Shown here piece by piece: positions 1 to 8,650 of a DNA stretch of 20,050 nt; positions within the stretch are counted from its first letter, which is position 1, and the number at the start of each line of letters is the position of its first letter. This stretch comes from an uncultured Lachnospiraceae bacterium (GTDB lineage: Bacteria > Bacillota > Clostridia > Lachnospirales > Lachnospiraceae): the NCBI GenBank assembly GCA_910578845.1, contig CAJTSL010000057.1, positions 1 through 20,050 on the forward strand, written 5' to 3'. Made by a program: the position numbers and the translations under genes. The notes under the pieces were generated by a model that saw only the letters and a program-made list of their open reading frames with translations, was not told the DNA's origin and ran no database searches.

Positions 1-30
1 CCCAAATAAGATCAAAGTTTTTTCATTCTC

Positions 31-954
31 CTATTGACATTTATTAGCTGGACTTACTCTGTTGCAAATAGACTCTGCATCCAGCCCGTTTGCCGTCCTG
101 ACGCTCTTATGCGTGCCATAGCCGGCGGCGAAGACATCCTGCAAGCCAATCCTGTGCAATTTCATGCCAATCCCGTGATCCGTCAGCGTTTCCGCAATCA
201 GGCTGCCCAGGCCGCCATTTATGTTATGCTCTTCTATAGAGAAAAACATCTTCGACTGCTTTGCCATCTCTAACACATTTTCCGTATCAAACGGCTTAAC
301 GGTATGGACATTCACGACATTTACCCGGATGCCTTCCTGTAATAGCGCTTCCGCGGCGGCATCTGCTTCTTCAAGGATGCTCCCTGTCACGAAGAGCGTA
401 ACGTCGCCTCCATCCCGTAATATGTCATTTTTCCCAACCTGCATTTGATATTTCTCATCATAAAACTCTTTCTCATGGTTCATGCCTATCCTGATATATA
501 CCGGTCCCTTATGTGCATACGCCGCCTCCACGCTCATAGCTGCCTGTAGCGGCGTTGCCGGGGATAAAATCATCAAATTAGGAATCGCCCGTAACACAGC
601 AACATCCTCCGTCGTATGATGCGTCGGCCCAAGGGAACTCCAGGAAAGGCCGCTTCCCATGCCGATAATCTTGACATTCAGATCCTGAAAGCATATATCA
701 TCCCGGATAAATTCGAGGGAACGGTATGCCAGGAATGCGCCTGCCGTAAAGACAAACGGGATTTTCCCTACCGTCGCCATACCGGCGGCGGCTGCCACCA
801 TATTCTCTTCGCTAATGCCGAAATTATAAATCTGTCCAGGGAAATTCCTGCGGAACATCTCATCGTATCCAGTCCCGCTGTCCGCCAGAATGTGGAACAC
901 ATTCGCGTCCCTTTGTGCAATCTCCATCAATTTTCCTATATATGCACTCTGCAT
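31..954 (-). CDS. Transketolase, C-terminal subunit
   Basis: This 307-residue protein matches the pyrimidine-binding and C-terminal domains of transketolase, without the N-terminal TPP-diphosphate domain. The segment FGISEENMVAAAAGMA (about residues 45-60) holds the Glu that activates the TPP aminopyrimidine in this family. GPTHHTTEDVAVLRAIPN (about 110-127) is a classic transketolase/DXS-like core segment. Family knowledge says such half-proteins pair with an N-terminal subunit to form the TPP enzyme that moves two-carbon ketol units. The partner lies immediately upstream, ending 33 bases before this start. The ATG is preceded by AAAGGAG at a slightly long spacing. Split transketolases occur both in pentose metabolism and in biosynthetic clusters. 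The FkbH neighbour favours a specialised role here, which is inference. The substrate cannot be read from the sequence. Confidence 0.93.
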   Translation of the reverse strand: MQSAYIGKLMEIAQRDANVFHILADSGTGYDEMFRRNFPGQIYNFGISEENMVAAAAGMATVGKIPFVFTAGAFLAYRSLEFIRDDICFQDLNVKIIGMGSGLSWSSLGPTHHTTEDVAVLRAIPNLMILSPATPLQAAMSVEAAYAHKGPVYIRIGMNHEKEFYDEKYQMQVGKNDILRDGGDVTLFVTGSILEEADAAAEALLQEGIRVNVVNVHTVKPFDTENVLEMAKQSKMFFSIEEHNINGGLGSLIAETLTDHGIGMKLHRIGLQDVFAAGYGTHKSVRTANGLDAESICNRVSPANKCQ

Positions 955-987
955 TTAATTTTCTATACTCCTTTCCAGGTTCTATTT

Positions 988-1824
988 TTAAAAAAGCTCC
1001 TCTTCACTGATGCCCAGCTCTTCCATGAAAACTTTGCGCTCTTTTTTCCCTGGCAGCTTAAAGTGCCAGTTCGGGTTATTCTCCATGATAGAAACGCCTT
1101 TTCCTTTAATCGTATGCGCGATCACAAACCGGGGCTTTCCAGGCTCGTTTGGCACACATAGCGTCTTTTCCACTGCCGAGACGTCATGCCCATCTACCGT
1201 ACCGACGCTCCATCCGAATGATGTCCATTTCTCTTCCCAATTCACCATGCCAATCGTCTTATCAACGAAGTCCATCTTCTGGATCTGGTTACAGTCTAAA
1301 ATCGCCACCAGATTATCCAGTCCAAACGCCGCTGCCGACATTGCCGCTTCCCAAACCGTGCCTTCTTCACATTCTCCATCTCCCAGAAGCACATACACCT
1401 TTGCCGGGGAATGATTTGCTTTAAGCGCCAGCGCCATTCCGACTGCCATAGAAAGACCGTGCCCAAGGGAACCCGTCGTTGCTTCCACCCACTTGCTGTC
1501 CCGCATACATGGCTCTCCGCCGATATGCGATCCCGGCTGTAAATACGAATCGTATTCCTCCTCGCTTAACAGGCCGGCCGCCATCATAACGCCATATAGA
1601 GCCAGTCCTGCATGTCCCTTGCTCAGAATGAAACGATCCCGGTCTTCCCACTCCGGATTAGATTCGTCATACCGAAGCGTTTTCTTTTTATATAATGCAT
1701 ATAAGATCTCCAAACTCGAATAGCAGGATGCAAGATGCGCCATCCCGCCTTTATACCCTGTCAAAAAGATTTTCTTCCTCAATTCCTGAAGCTCTTTTTG
1801 TTCGCCATTCTCTTTTCCTGTCAT
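988..1824 (-). CDS. Transketolase, N-terminal (TPP-binding) subunit
   Basis: This 278-residue protein is the N-terminal half of a split transketolase. Visible motifs are LSKGHAGLALYG (about 67-78), TGSLGHGLSMAVGMA (about 117-131) and the TPP/Mg motif GDGECEEGTVWEA (148-160), closed by LDCNQIQ near 177-183. These residues bind the diphosphate and metal of TPP. It is translated just before the C-terminal subunit, and the two should form one heteromeric enzyme transferring a C2 ketol group between sugars or to another acceptor. The ATG has a purine-rich site (AAGGG) six bases upstream. The next gene upstream, an aldo/keto reductase, ends 59 bases away on the same strand, so co-transcription is likely. 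Assignment to the family is firm; the pathway is not known. Confidence 0.93.
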   Translation of the reverse strand: MTGKENGEQKELQELRKKIFLTGYKGGMAHLASCYSSLEILYALYKKKTLRYDESNPEWEDRDRFILSKGHAGLALYGVMMAAGLLSEEEYDSYLQPGSHIGGEPCMRDSKWVEATTGSLGHGLSMAVGMALALKANHSPAKVYVLLGDGECEEGTVWEAAMSAAAFGLDNLVAILDCNQIQKMDFVDKTIGMVNWEEKWTSFGWSVGTVDGHDVSAVEKTLCVPNEPGKPRFVIAHTIKGKGVSIMENNPNWHFKLPGKKERKVFMEELGISEEELF

Positions 1825-1883
1825 CTTTTTCCCTTGCCTTTCTTTTGATCAGCGGCATACCGTTACATCTATCGCAGCTTGTC

Positions 1884-2729
1884 TTATCCAAATTCCACTG
1901 CCTCGTCCGGGTCAATCCCGATGCCGCCACAATAGGGAATGTCGTCGATTGCTTTCATTTCCCTCTCATCTAATTCAAAATCAAATAAGCCTATATTCTC
2001 AACAAGCCTGTCTGGACTCACTGTCTTAGGGATCACTACCATATCCTTTTGCACTGCCCAGCGAAGACATACTTGCGCAACAGTCTTATTCTTCTCTACT
2101 GCGATTCTTTTCAGGACATCATTTTGCAAGATCTGTCCGTTCCCAAGCGGGCTGCTCGCTTCCAGGGCGATACCCCCTTTTTTACAAAAAGCAGTGGTTT
2201 CTTCCTGTGTCATTCCCGGGTGAGCCTCCAATTGGTTGACCATAGGCATTATTTCTGCGGTTTTCTGCAATTCCATTAAGTGATGCGCTTTGAAATTGCA
2301 TACCCCGATCGCCCTCACTTTCCCTTCCTGGTACAGAGATTCCATTCCTCTCCATGTATCCGCATTGATCGCCGCCCAATCCGGGTATAACTTAGGGGAA
2401 GCCGGCCAATGGATCAGATACAAATCTAAATAATCCGTCTTCAACTTCTTGAGCGATTTCTCACATGCCTTTCTTACATTATCATAGCCTCTATAAGTGT
2501 TCCACACCTTATCGGACAGAATCCATTCCTTGCGGGCAATGCCCAGTTTCTGCAACGCCTGTCCGATTGCCATCTCATTGCTGTATGCCGCCGCGGTATC
2601 AATTAGGCGGTATCCTGCCTGATAAGCGTTTCCCAAGAGCGCTTCCATCATCTCTTTATCCGTGATTTGCCATGTTCCTAACCCGATCTGCGGGATCGCA
2701 ATGCTGTTAGAGAGCTTTATTTGTTTCAT
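1884..2729 (-). CDS. Aldo/keto reductase
   Basis: This 281-residue protein is a full-length aldo/keto reductase of the short bacterial 2,5-diketogluconate-reductase-like type. The catalytic tetrad is complete: Asp44 (LIDTA), Tyr49 (AAAYSNE), Lys74 (LSDKVW) and His107 (YLIHWP). Further family signatures are GVCNF, MVNQLEAHP and VVIPKTVSPDRL, the last of which contributes to NADPH binding. The family reduces aldehydes or ketones to alcohols with NAD(P)H in the cytoplasm. The start codon lies inside the 3' end of the upstream FkbH-type gene (23-base overlap). A site AAGGTGA stands before the ATG, so translational coupling within one operon is likely. The substrate is unknown. Its place beside a C2-transferring enzyme suggests it reduces a keto or aldehyde intermediate made by the cluster, which is inference. 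Confidence 0.93.
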   Translation of the reverse strand: MKQIKLSNSIAIPQIGLGTWQITDKEMMEALLGNAYQAGYRLIDTAAAYSNEMAIGQALQKLGIARKEWILSDKVWNTYRGYDNVRKACEKSLKKLKTDYLDLYLIHWPASPKLYPDWAAINADTWRGMESLYQEGKVRAIGVCNFKAHHLMELQKTAEIMPMVNQLEAHPGMTQEETTAFCKKGGIALEASSPLGNGQILQNDVLKRIAVEKNKTVAQVCLRWAVQKDMVVIPKTVSPDRLVENIGLFDFELDEREMKAIDDIPYCGGIGIDPDEAVEFG

Positions 2730-4512
2730 TTACTTTGATCACCTTATTTTTCTTCTCATACGCATCAGGAATCACGAATTCCCACTCCGTATTACCATCT
2801 GCATCCTCTGCTATTTTCGTAAATCCCTGTAGCCCATAGAACTCTTTTACCATACCGTTTTTCGCCGTCGGATAATAGAACCCCTTTAAGCGCCGGATGC
2901 CCATCTCCTGGCAGCGTAAGACCAGTTCGTCCATCATGGCATATTCCATATCTCTTTTTAAGACACGGCAGCTCATAAGCCATAGATCAATGTCGAAAAC
3001 TGTTCCATCCGCCTTATCCTGATGCCCAAAGACAACCGAAACGACGCCGTTATCGCCAAACTTATCATTCAGTTTGCCATATAAAGTAATATAAGACGGG
3101 TCTTTGGCAAAATTCTCTATATCCGCCTGGCTACAGCGCTTCGTCGTCAGATTGAACTGGTTGCTCTTATTCGTAAGCTGCGCGATCCTAGCCATGTACA
3201 TAGGCACAAAAGGCTCGATCTGTGCATCCATGTCTAATGAAAGCAGATAATCGGCATAATTTCCATAACTTGCCTCTTGCTTCTTCCGTTCTGCATTCGC
3301 CTTATACATATCATTCCTATGCAAGTCATCTTCGGAAAGGCTCGTTACCTCAAAGTATCCCGCCCGGTCCAATGTCGTAATAAACTTGACAACGTCATCC
3401 ACTTGCGGCACTTTCACACCAGAAACCTGCGCTTCTACGATATGGCGCTCCGCCGGATTATCATCTACGAAAACAAGCGCATCCGTACCGATGTTCAGTT
3501 CCTTTGCAATCTCTATGATATTCTGGTCTTTATTCGTCCAGTTTGCTTTAATGACTAAAAAGTCCTCTGGCTTCAAAACGCTATCCGGGCGCCTAAGCCC
3601 AGCCAGCGCATTTTCTTCATCGTTCTTGGAATCAATCGCCAACAGGATGCCCAAATCTTTATGCGCTTTCACATATTCCTGGAACTCGCTATATAACTGT
3701 CCCATGGATGTCTCCTGTCCGATCTCAATATTGTCCGCACCGTCGTCTCCTACGACGCCGCCCCATAAGGTATTATCCAGATCCAGGACAAGCGCTTTCT
3801 GGTTCTTCCCATAGACAGACTTTATGATATTGGCGATATTATACGCCAGTTCCGGTATCGCCTGCACCGCACAGGCATATTTGTACATATGCCAGTAGAA
3901 TGGATCCGCCCATTTCTGTAGACCATAACAGGAGGCAAGATAATGAATGTCATTGATGAAGAAGTTCTTATGTGCCCTCGCATATTGGGCAAATTTCTCA
4001 TTCAGCCTGTTGATAAAATGCAGCCTGCCATGAGGATCATAACAATCCGAATTCCCTAGCAGCCTGTAAAACGGCGCTTCAAAATTATTCTGAATGACCG
4101 GACATTGATAAACATCCGCAATCTTATCCCACATTTGTTCAAAAGGGCGATAGGCGCTTTCTAAGAGCGCGTCAATCTGGTCTTCCGAATCCCTTATGGT
4201 CGGAAAATCTATAATATTCCGGGAGCTTGTATGGATAAAAACCAGATCAGGATGGAACTCCACAAGTTCTGGATTATCAAACATCACATCCTGCCAGTAC
4301 TGGTTATATTCTGATTCATAGAAGACAGGCTCAATCCCTGTATTTAACAGGAACAGCTCTACCATATCTTTGATATCATGTGTCGTGGAACCGCCTAAAA
4401 CAGCGATACGCTTGGAAATCCGCTTCTGTCCGTCTCCAAGCAGGCTTTTTTTCATTGATTTTCTCTTTTTCAAAATGTATTCCGCATGAAACGGATATTC
4501 TAATTCTTTCAA
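2707..4512 (-). CDS. FkbH/HAD-IIIC family protein with SGNH-like N-domain and acetyltransferase-like C-domain
   Basis: The protein has 601 residues and three visible parts. The N-terminal part (about 35-235) begins RIAVLGGSTTHDI and looks like the SGNH-like domain of long FkbH proteins. The centre (about 240-365) is a HAD-IIIC phosphatase with motif I DLDNTLWGGVVGDDG (nucleophile Asp244, Asp246), motif II Ser295 in LAIDSKND, Lys328 in NWTNKDQ, and VFVDDNPAER (Asp350, Asp351). The C-terminal part (about 400-590) resembles a GNAT acyltransferase. In polyketide pathways FkbH proteins take glyceryl phosphate from 1,3-bisphosphoglycerate, dephosphorylate it and load it as glyceryl-S-ACP. No carrier protein gene lies in the window, but one could lie past the left edge. 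The chosen start is a TTG seven bases after a perfect AGGAGG; the first ATG, 19 codons later, has a much weaker site. Confidence 0.9.
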   Translation of the reverse strand: MKELEYPFHAEYILKKRKSMKKSLLGDGQKRISKRIAVLGGSTTHDIKDMVELFLLNTGIEPVFYESEYNQYWQDVMFDNPELVEFHPDLVFIHTSSRNIIDFPTIRDSEDQIDALLESAYRPFEQMWDKIADVYQCPVIQNNFEAPFYRLLGNSDCYDPHGRLHFINRLNEKFAQYARAHKNFFINDIHYLASCYGLQKWADPFYWHMYKYACAVQAIPELAYNIANIIKSVYGKNQKALVLDLDNTLWGGVVGDDGADNIEIGQETSMGQLYSEFQEYVKAHKDLGILLAIDSKNDEENALAGLRRPDSVLKPEDFLVIKANWTNKDQNIIEIAKELNIGTDALVFVDDNPAERHIVEAQVSGVKVPQVDDVVKFITTLDRAGYFEVTSLSEDDLHRNDMYKANAERKKQEASYGNYADYLLSLDMDAQIEPFVPMYMARIAQLTNKSNQFNLTTKRCSQADIENFAKDPSYITLYGKLNDKFGDNGVVSVVFGHQDKADGTVFDIDLWLMSCRVLKRDMEYAMMDELVLRCQEMGIRRLKGFYYPTAKNGMVKEFYGLQGFTKIAEDADGNTEWEFVIPDAYEKKNKVIKVNETNKAL

Positions 4513-4519
4513 AAGGCTG

Positions 4520-4525
4520 CCTCCT
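4520..4525 (-). promoter_or_regulatory. Strong ribosome binding site supporting a TTG start
   Basis: On the minus strand a perfect AGGAGG ends seven bases before TTG at 4512. The next in-frame ATG (4455-4453) has only a weak purine stretch before it. This decides the start of the FkbH-type gene. Confidence 0.8.
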
Positions 4526-4551
4526 TTTCTTGCTTCCTCATCTTTTTCTTA

Positions 4552-4586
4552 TGTCTATTGTCTATTGCCAATTGTCTGTCTGTTGT
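4552..4586. repeat. Short 7-base tandem repeat between the SGNH-like and FkbH genes
   Basis: Read on the plus strand, the units are TGTCTAT, TGTCTAT, TGCCAAT, TGTCTGT and CTGTTGT, about five copies of a 7-base unit with two exact. The period is not a multiple of three and there is no gene here. It lies in the 173-base gap upstream of the FkbH gene. Confidence 0.55.
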
Positions 4587-4620
4587 AACATTGGCCTCTG
4601 TTGTACTAGCCTTACCGGAC

Positions 4621-4644
4621 ACCGGATGCCATAATGCATCCGGT
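4621..4644 (-). terminator. Perfect hairpin between the SGNH-like and FkbH genes (possible attenuator)
   Basis: ACCGGATGC at 4621-4629 and GCATCCGGT at 4636-4644 form a perfect 9-bp stem around a 6-base loop. No uniform T run follows on the minus strand, so it is not a canonical intrinsic terminator. It lies 41 bases after the stop of the SGNH-like gene. It may protect or separate the upstream mRNA, or act as a partial terminator. Confidence 0.45.
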
Positions 4645-4685
4645 TTCTGAACCATCCGGCTCCTGAAATCGTCCAGTACCCTATG

Positions 4686-6227
4686 TCATTTCATGTCACA
4701 ATGCTGCATTGTAAGGGAACCGTCCTCTTCTACCTGCAAGACAACATAATCAAATGCTTCCTGCGTATGATTATCATAAGCTAACATATGGATTCCTTCT
4801 GGGATATCCTGATAATAGTTAATCCCGCCGATTGTGATCTGAGGCGTATCCCATACGGAAAGGACATAATTCATTTCGTCAAAGAACGTGCTCTCATGCT
4901 GCACGTCTATGCTGCTCCCATACAATACTTCCTGACAGACACGTCCCATGTAAGAGCGTCCATCAGAATCCGGCTCAATAAATAACCCGTATTTCCTCAA
5001 ATACGCACGGCTCTCTATAGATGGCGCATTCCCGCTTCCTTCATGCTTTAACACAAAGACGGTAATGTCGTCATTGTATGCCATCGTCAGCCAATCTGTA
5101 GCATCATCCGTATCACGCATCACTGCTTCCATCTCTAAAGTTGCTTTTTTACCCTCTATCGTATTGTGCAGCTCTGCGTACGCTCCCTCCGCTTCTAACG
5201 CATATCTGGCATATATGCTCTCCCATAACTGGTCAGCTTCTCTATCCTGACGATGCGAAATCTCATAATGATCCTTAATATATCTTGCCAAAAAATCCGT
5301 ATATTTGGCCGCTCCGAATAGATTCACATGCTCTTCATCATAAAAATCCGTGGAAAAATCCAATCCCATTTCCTCATAGCATTGATTGGCATTCAGGAAA
5401 GGGAATCCGTATTCTTGCGCAATTTCTTCCATCCGGTTAAATTCCATGACATCGTCGGCAGTCACCACGAATGGCGATGCGACCAGGAGAAGCGGGATGT
5501 CATTTTCTTGACAATATTCCAGAATGTCCAGATAAACCGTCTCCGTCTTCCCGTCCAAAGGCTTTGTCTGATCTGTGAAAATATCCTCTTCCGGCCCCGT
5601 GACAAAAGCATGGGAAGCATCTATGGAAAAACCTTTATAATATCCGTCGGTATCCAAGCTCTCGTCCGCTCTATTGTCCCAGAGCTGCCAGCTCAGCTTG
5701 CTTGCCAACGCCGCATGATTACTATGATAGGTCATGATATCTATGATTTCCGCCCAGGCATCTTTTAATGCAATGCCGTTTAGCTTACAATAATAAGCTA
5801 CCGCCGAAAGCCTGTTGAGGCTATAGTCCTGGGCATCCAGCGTTCCCCAGACGCCACCTGTCGTATCCGGGAACCGGGACAAAATCTTCCTGAAAACAAA
5901 AAGCTGCGGATCCTGTGTCTTCTTAATTTCTTTGATCGCAAATATCGTTGCCGCGGGAGACATAGAGCCGACGGAATAATCATAAGATGCAATGCCATAA
6001 CCTTTCCATGCATACATACAGTCCCAATACCGGTAAACAGAGCTTGCGCCTATCAAGACCACATCCAGGCTGTCCTCTTTTTCGCTATAAAATCCTACAA
6101 GGTTCTGCCTGCCCGCCCGGTAAGTGTCCCGGAACAGATATGTGCAATGAATGAAGACTTCCCAGATCAGAAGCAGAAAAACCAGAAAGGCTATGAATTT
6201 TTTTATTTTTGGTTTTTGAAAATGCAT
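4686..6227 (-). CDS. Membrane-anchored SGNH/GDSL-hydrolase-like protein
   Basis: This 513-residue protein starts with a short basic stretch and one hydrophobic segment (about 11-31), which should anchor it with the rest outside the cell. The motif VVLIGASSVYRYWD (57-69) matches block I of the SGNH fold, with Ser62 or Ser63 as nucleophile. DFYDEEHVN (294-302) matches the Asp-x-x-His of the last block (Asp297, His300). Relatives such as DltD and the AlgX/AlgJ group work with MBOAT proteins to acylate surface polymers, so surface O-acylation is a reasonable guess but unproven. The C-terminal 180 residues (about 330-513) are not recognised. It is the first gene of the minus-strand operon, with AGAGGA seven bases before the ATG and a promoter at 6276-6303. 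The exact family is uncertain. Confidence 0.82.
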   Translation of the reverse strand: MHFQKPKIKKFIAFLVFLLLIWEVFIHCTYLFRDTYRAGRQNLVGFYSEKEDSLDVVLIGASSVYRYWDCMYAWKGYGIASYDYSVGSMSPAATIFAIKEIKKTQDPQLFVFRKILSRFPDTTGGVWGTLDAQDYSLNRLSAVAYYCKLNGIALKDAWAEIIDIMTYHSNHAALASKLSWQLWDNRADESLDTDGYYKGFSIDASHAFVTGPEEDIFTDQTKPLDGKTETVYLDILEYCQENDIPLLLVASPFVVTADDVMEFNRMEEIAQEYGFPFLNANQCYEEMGLDFSTDFYDEEHVNLFGAAKYTDFLARYIKDHYEISHRQDREADQLWESIYARYALEAEGAYAELHNTIEGKKATLEMEAVMRDTDDATDWLTMAYNDDITVFVLKHEGSGNAPSIESRAYLRKYGLFIEPDSDGRSYMGRVCQEVLYGSSIDVQHESTFFDEMNYVLSVWDTPQITIGGINYYQDIPEGIHMLAYDNHTQEAFDYVVLQVEEDGSLTMQHCDMK

Positions 6228-6275
6228 CCGGAATTCCTCTCGCTTATCGTTATCCTGCGTTCACAGAACATATAT

Positions 6276-6303
6276 ATTGTATCATAAAATAGCAAATATA
6301 CAA
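6276..6303 (-). promoter_or_regulatory. Promoter of the SGNH-FkbH-reductase-transketolase operon
   Basis: On the minus strand TTGTAT (6303-6298) and TACAAT (6281-6276) are separated by 16 bases, followed by a leader of roughly 40 bases to the ATG at 6227. The setting is AT-rich and divergent from the pfl promoters. Confidence 0.55.
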
Positions 6304-6411
6304 GAAATATGAATGAAATATCCGCTCTCTTTTCTTATATATCATGTTTAAGCCAAAATACAAAATGCAAAAAATGGAAGCTACTATAAATTCATACATA
6401 TTTCACAAAAA

Positions 6412-6440
6412 TTTACATAAAATTTCGTATTATGTATAAG
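6412..6440 (+). promoter_or_regulatory. Possible upstream pfl promoter
   Basis: TTTACA (6412-6417) and TATAAG (6435-6440) are separated by 17 bases in a very AT-rich stretch. It would be a second, weaker start for the pfl operon. The match is moderate and AT-rich DNA gives chance hits. Confidence 0.35.
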
Positions 6441-6459
6441 AAAAAGTACAATGCCCGAC

Positions 6460-6489
6460 TTGACGTACCTCCATTTTGTAACATATAAT
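6460..6489 (+). promoter_or_regulatory. Main promoter of the split pfl operon
   Basis: TTGACG (6460-6465) and a perfect TATAAT (6484-6489) are separated by 18 bases. Transcription would begin near 6496, giving a leader of about 90 bases before the pflB ATG. This is the best sigma-A match in the divergent region 6228-6584, which otherwise holds no gene. Confidence 0.75.
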
Positions 6490-6492
6490 AAA

Positions 6493-6503
6493 TGTACGGT
6501 ACA
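6493..6503. promoter_or_regulatory. Palindrome over the pfl transcription start
   Basis: TGTACGGTACA is a perfect inverted repeat (TGTAC/GTACA around one G) covering the predicted +1 of the main pfl promoter. The position suits a repressor operator, but it is short and matches no operator that I recognise. It does not fit the usual Rex or FNR consensus. Confidence 0.3.
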
Positions 6504-6584
6504 AGTATGTTTCCAGGCATATTTTTCTTATAGGATATGCTAAATATATTAACCAAAATTATCAAAATAGGAGGCTATTTCAAA

Positions 6585-8624
6585 ATGAGACCAGAATGGA
6601 AAGATTTTGTAGGTGGCAAATGGGAAAATGAAGTTAACGTGCGCGACTTCATTCAGAAAAACTATCATCTTTATGAAGGTGATGAGTCCTTCTTAGCTGC
6701 TCCTACACAGAACACAAAAGATTTATGGGCACAGGTTCTTGATTTACAGAAACAGGAACGTGAAGCAGGCGGTGTACTTGATATGGATACAAAAGTTATC
6801 TCTACGATTACATCCCATGGCCCTGGCTATCTTGACAAGAGCAAAGAGAAAATCGTTGGTTTCCAGACAGACAAACCGTTCAAACGTTCTCTACAGCCTT
6901 ACGGCGGTATCAGAATGGCTGAGAAAGCTTGCTCTGACAATGGTTATGAAGTTGATCCTGAAATCAGCGAGTTCTTCTCCACACACAGAAAAACACACAA
7001 TGCAGGCTGCTTCGATGCTTACAATGCTGAAATGAGAGCTTGCCGTTCTTCTCATATCATCACAGGTCTTCCGGATGCTTACGGCCGTGGACGTATCATC
7101 GGCGATTACAGACGTGTAGCTCTGTATGGTATTGATTATCTGATCGAAGACAAACAGGCTCAGAAAGATTCTACCGGACGTGTCATGACAGACGATATCA
7201 TCCGTCTCCGTGAAGAACTCTCCGAGCAGATGGTAGCCCTGAAATTGATGAAAGAAATGGCTGCTTCTTATGGTTGCGATATTTCCAAACCTGCTACTAA
7301 CGTACAGGAAGCTATCCAGGCAACTTATTTCGGTTATCTGTGTGCTGTAAAAGAGCAAAACGGCGCTGCTATGTCTCTTGGACGTACTTCTACATTCCTT
7401 GACTGCTATGCAGAAAGAGATTTAGCAAACGGAACATTTACAGAAGAAGAAATCCAGGAATTTGTTGATCATTTCATTATGAAACTGCGTCTGATCAAAT
7501 TCGCTCGTACACCTGAATACAATCAGATTTTCGCAGGCGATCCGGTATGGGTTACAGAATCCCTCGGTGGTGTTGGCGTTGACGGACGTCCGTTAGTATC
7601 TAAGATGAGCTTCCGTTATCTGCACACATTGACAAACCTTGGACCTTCTCCGGAACCGAACTTAACTGTTCTTTGGTCTACAAGGCTTCCTGAGAACTGG
7701 AAGAGATACTGTGCTAAGATGTCTATCCAGACTTCTTCCATCCAGTATGAGAACGATGACCTGATGAGAGTTACCCATGGTGACGACTATGGTATCGCAT
7801 GCTGCGTATCTTCTATGGTTATCGGTAAAGAAATGCAGTTCTTCGGCGCACGTGCTAACCTTGCAAAATGTCTGCTTTACGCATTAAACGGTGGTGTTGA
7901 TGAAGTTACGAAGAAACAAGTCGGCCCGAAATACCGTGCAGTTACAGGCGATGTGCTTGATTATGATGATGTATATGCTAAATTCATGGATATGATGGAA
8001 TGGCAGGCTGACGTATATGTAAATACGCTGAACATCATCCACTATATGCATGATAAATACTGCTATGAGAGAGCAGAAATGGCTCTTCATGACAGAGATG
8101 TAAAACGTTATTTCGCAACAGGTGTTGCAGGTCTTTCCATCGTAGCTGACTCTTTATCAGCAATCAAATATGCGAAGGTTGAACCGATCAGAGATGAAGA
8201 CGGCATTATTGTTGACTTCAAGACAACTGGCGAATTCCCGAAATATGGTAATGATGATGACCGTGTAGATATGATCGCACAGGAAGTTGTCCATAAATTC
8301 ATGACAGCAATCAGAAGACATCATACTTACCGTAATGGTGTTCCGACAACCTCTATCCTGACCATTACGTCTAACGTAACTTATGGTAAGGCTACAGGTA
8401 ATACACCTGATGGACGTAGAAAAGGACAGCCGTTTGCTCCGGGCGCTAACCCGATGCATGGACGTGATACCCACGGTGCAGTAGCTTCCTTATCTTCTGT
8501 ATCCAAGCTTCCTTTCAAGGATGCTCAGGATGGTATCTCTAACACATTTACCATCATTCCAGGCGCTCTTGGTAAAGAAGACCAGGTATTTGCAGGCGAT
8601 CTTGAATTAGATTTAAACAAATAA
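6585..8624 (+). CDS. pflB: Pyruvate formate-lyase core subunit lacking the glycyl-radical domain
   Basis: PFL splits pyruvate and CoA into acetyl-CoA and formate in anaerobic fermentation. The chosen ATG follows AGGAGG (6569-6574) by 10 bases; an earlier in-frame ATG at 6537 has no such site. The protein has 679 residues, while the usual enzyme has about 740-760. The active-site pair Cys406-Cys407 is present in GIACCVSSM, followed by MQFFGARANLAKCLLYALNGG, here cited as two conserved blocks (MQFFGARANL and LLYALNGG). The protein continues through ISNTFTIIPGALGKEDQVF and then ends after 12 more residues, just where the standard enzyme enters its C-terminal radical domain. That domain, with the RVSGYAV loop, is supplied by a separate gene at 8889. 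The break is clean, with its own stop, new ribosome sites and a further small gene between, so it is a true split and not a frameshift. Confidence 0.95.
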   Translation: MRPEWKDFVGGKWENEVNVRDFIQKNYHLYEGDESFLAAPTQNTKDLWAQVLDLQKQEREAGGVLDMDTKVISTITSHGPGYLDKSKEKIVGFQTDKPFKRSLQPYGGIRMAEKACSDNGYEVDPEISEFFSTHRKTHNAGCFDAYNAEMRACRSSHIITGLPDAYGRGRIIGDYRRVALYGIDYLIEDKQAQKDSTGRVMTDDIIRLREELSEQMVALKLMKEMAASYGCDISKPATNVQEAIQATYFGYLCAVKEQNGAAMSLGRTSTFLDCYAERDLANGTFTEEEIQEFVDHFIMKLRLIKFARTPEYNQIFAGDPVWVTESLGGVGVDGRPLVSKMSFRYLHTLTNLGPSPEPNLTVLWSTRLPENWKRYCAKMSIQTSSIQYENDDLMRVTHGDDYGIACCVSSMVIGKEMQFFGARANLAKCLLYALNGGVDEVTKKQVGPKYRAVTGDVLDYDDVYAKFMDMMEWQADVYVNTLNIIHYMHDKYCYERAEMALHDRDVKRYFATGVAGLSIVADSLSAIKYAKVEPIRDEDGIIVDFKTTGEFPKYGNDDDRVDMIAQEVVHKFMTAIRRHHTYRNGVPTTSILTITSNVTYGKATGNTPDGRRKGQPFAPGANPMHGRDTHGAVASLSSVSKLPFKDAQDGISNTFTIIPGALGKEDQVFAGDLELDLNK

Positions 8625-8650
8625 AATTTTAAAGCTAGGTGGATGATGCT

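Noticed and set aside
1..26. Start of a further minus-strand gene at the left edge (TTG at 15-13, or ATG at 26-24)
   Set aside because: An AGGAG site is present after the transketolase stop, but the ATG frame stops after four codons and the TTG frame shows only five codons, too little to call a gene. The operon probably continues leftward.
616..1161. Long plus-strand frame of 181 codons opposite the transketolase genes
   Set aside because: It is antisense to two well supported genes, has no recognisable domain and no ribosome site of note.
6537..6584. 16-codon N-terminal extension of the PFL core from an earlier ATG
   Set aside because: No ribosome site precedes it, whereas ATG 6585 has AGGAGG at 10 bases and gives the usual PFL N-terminus.
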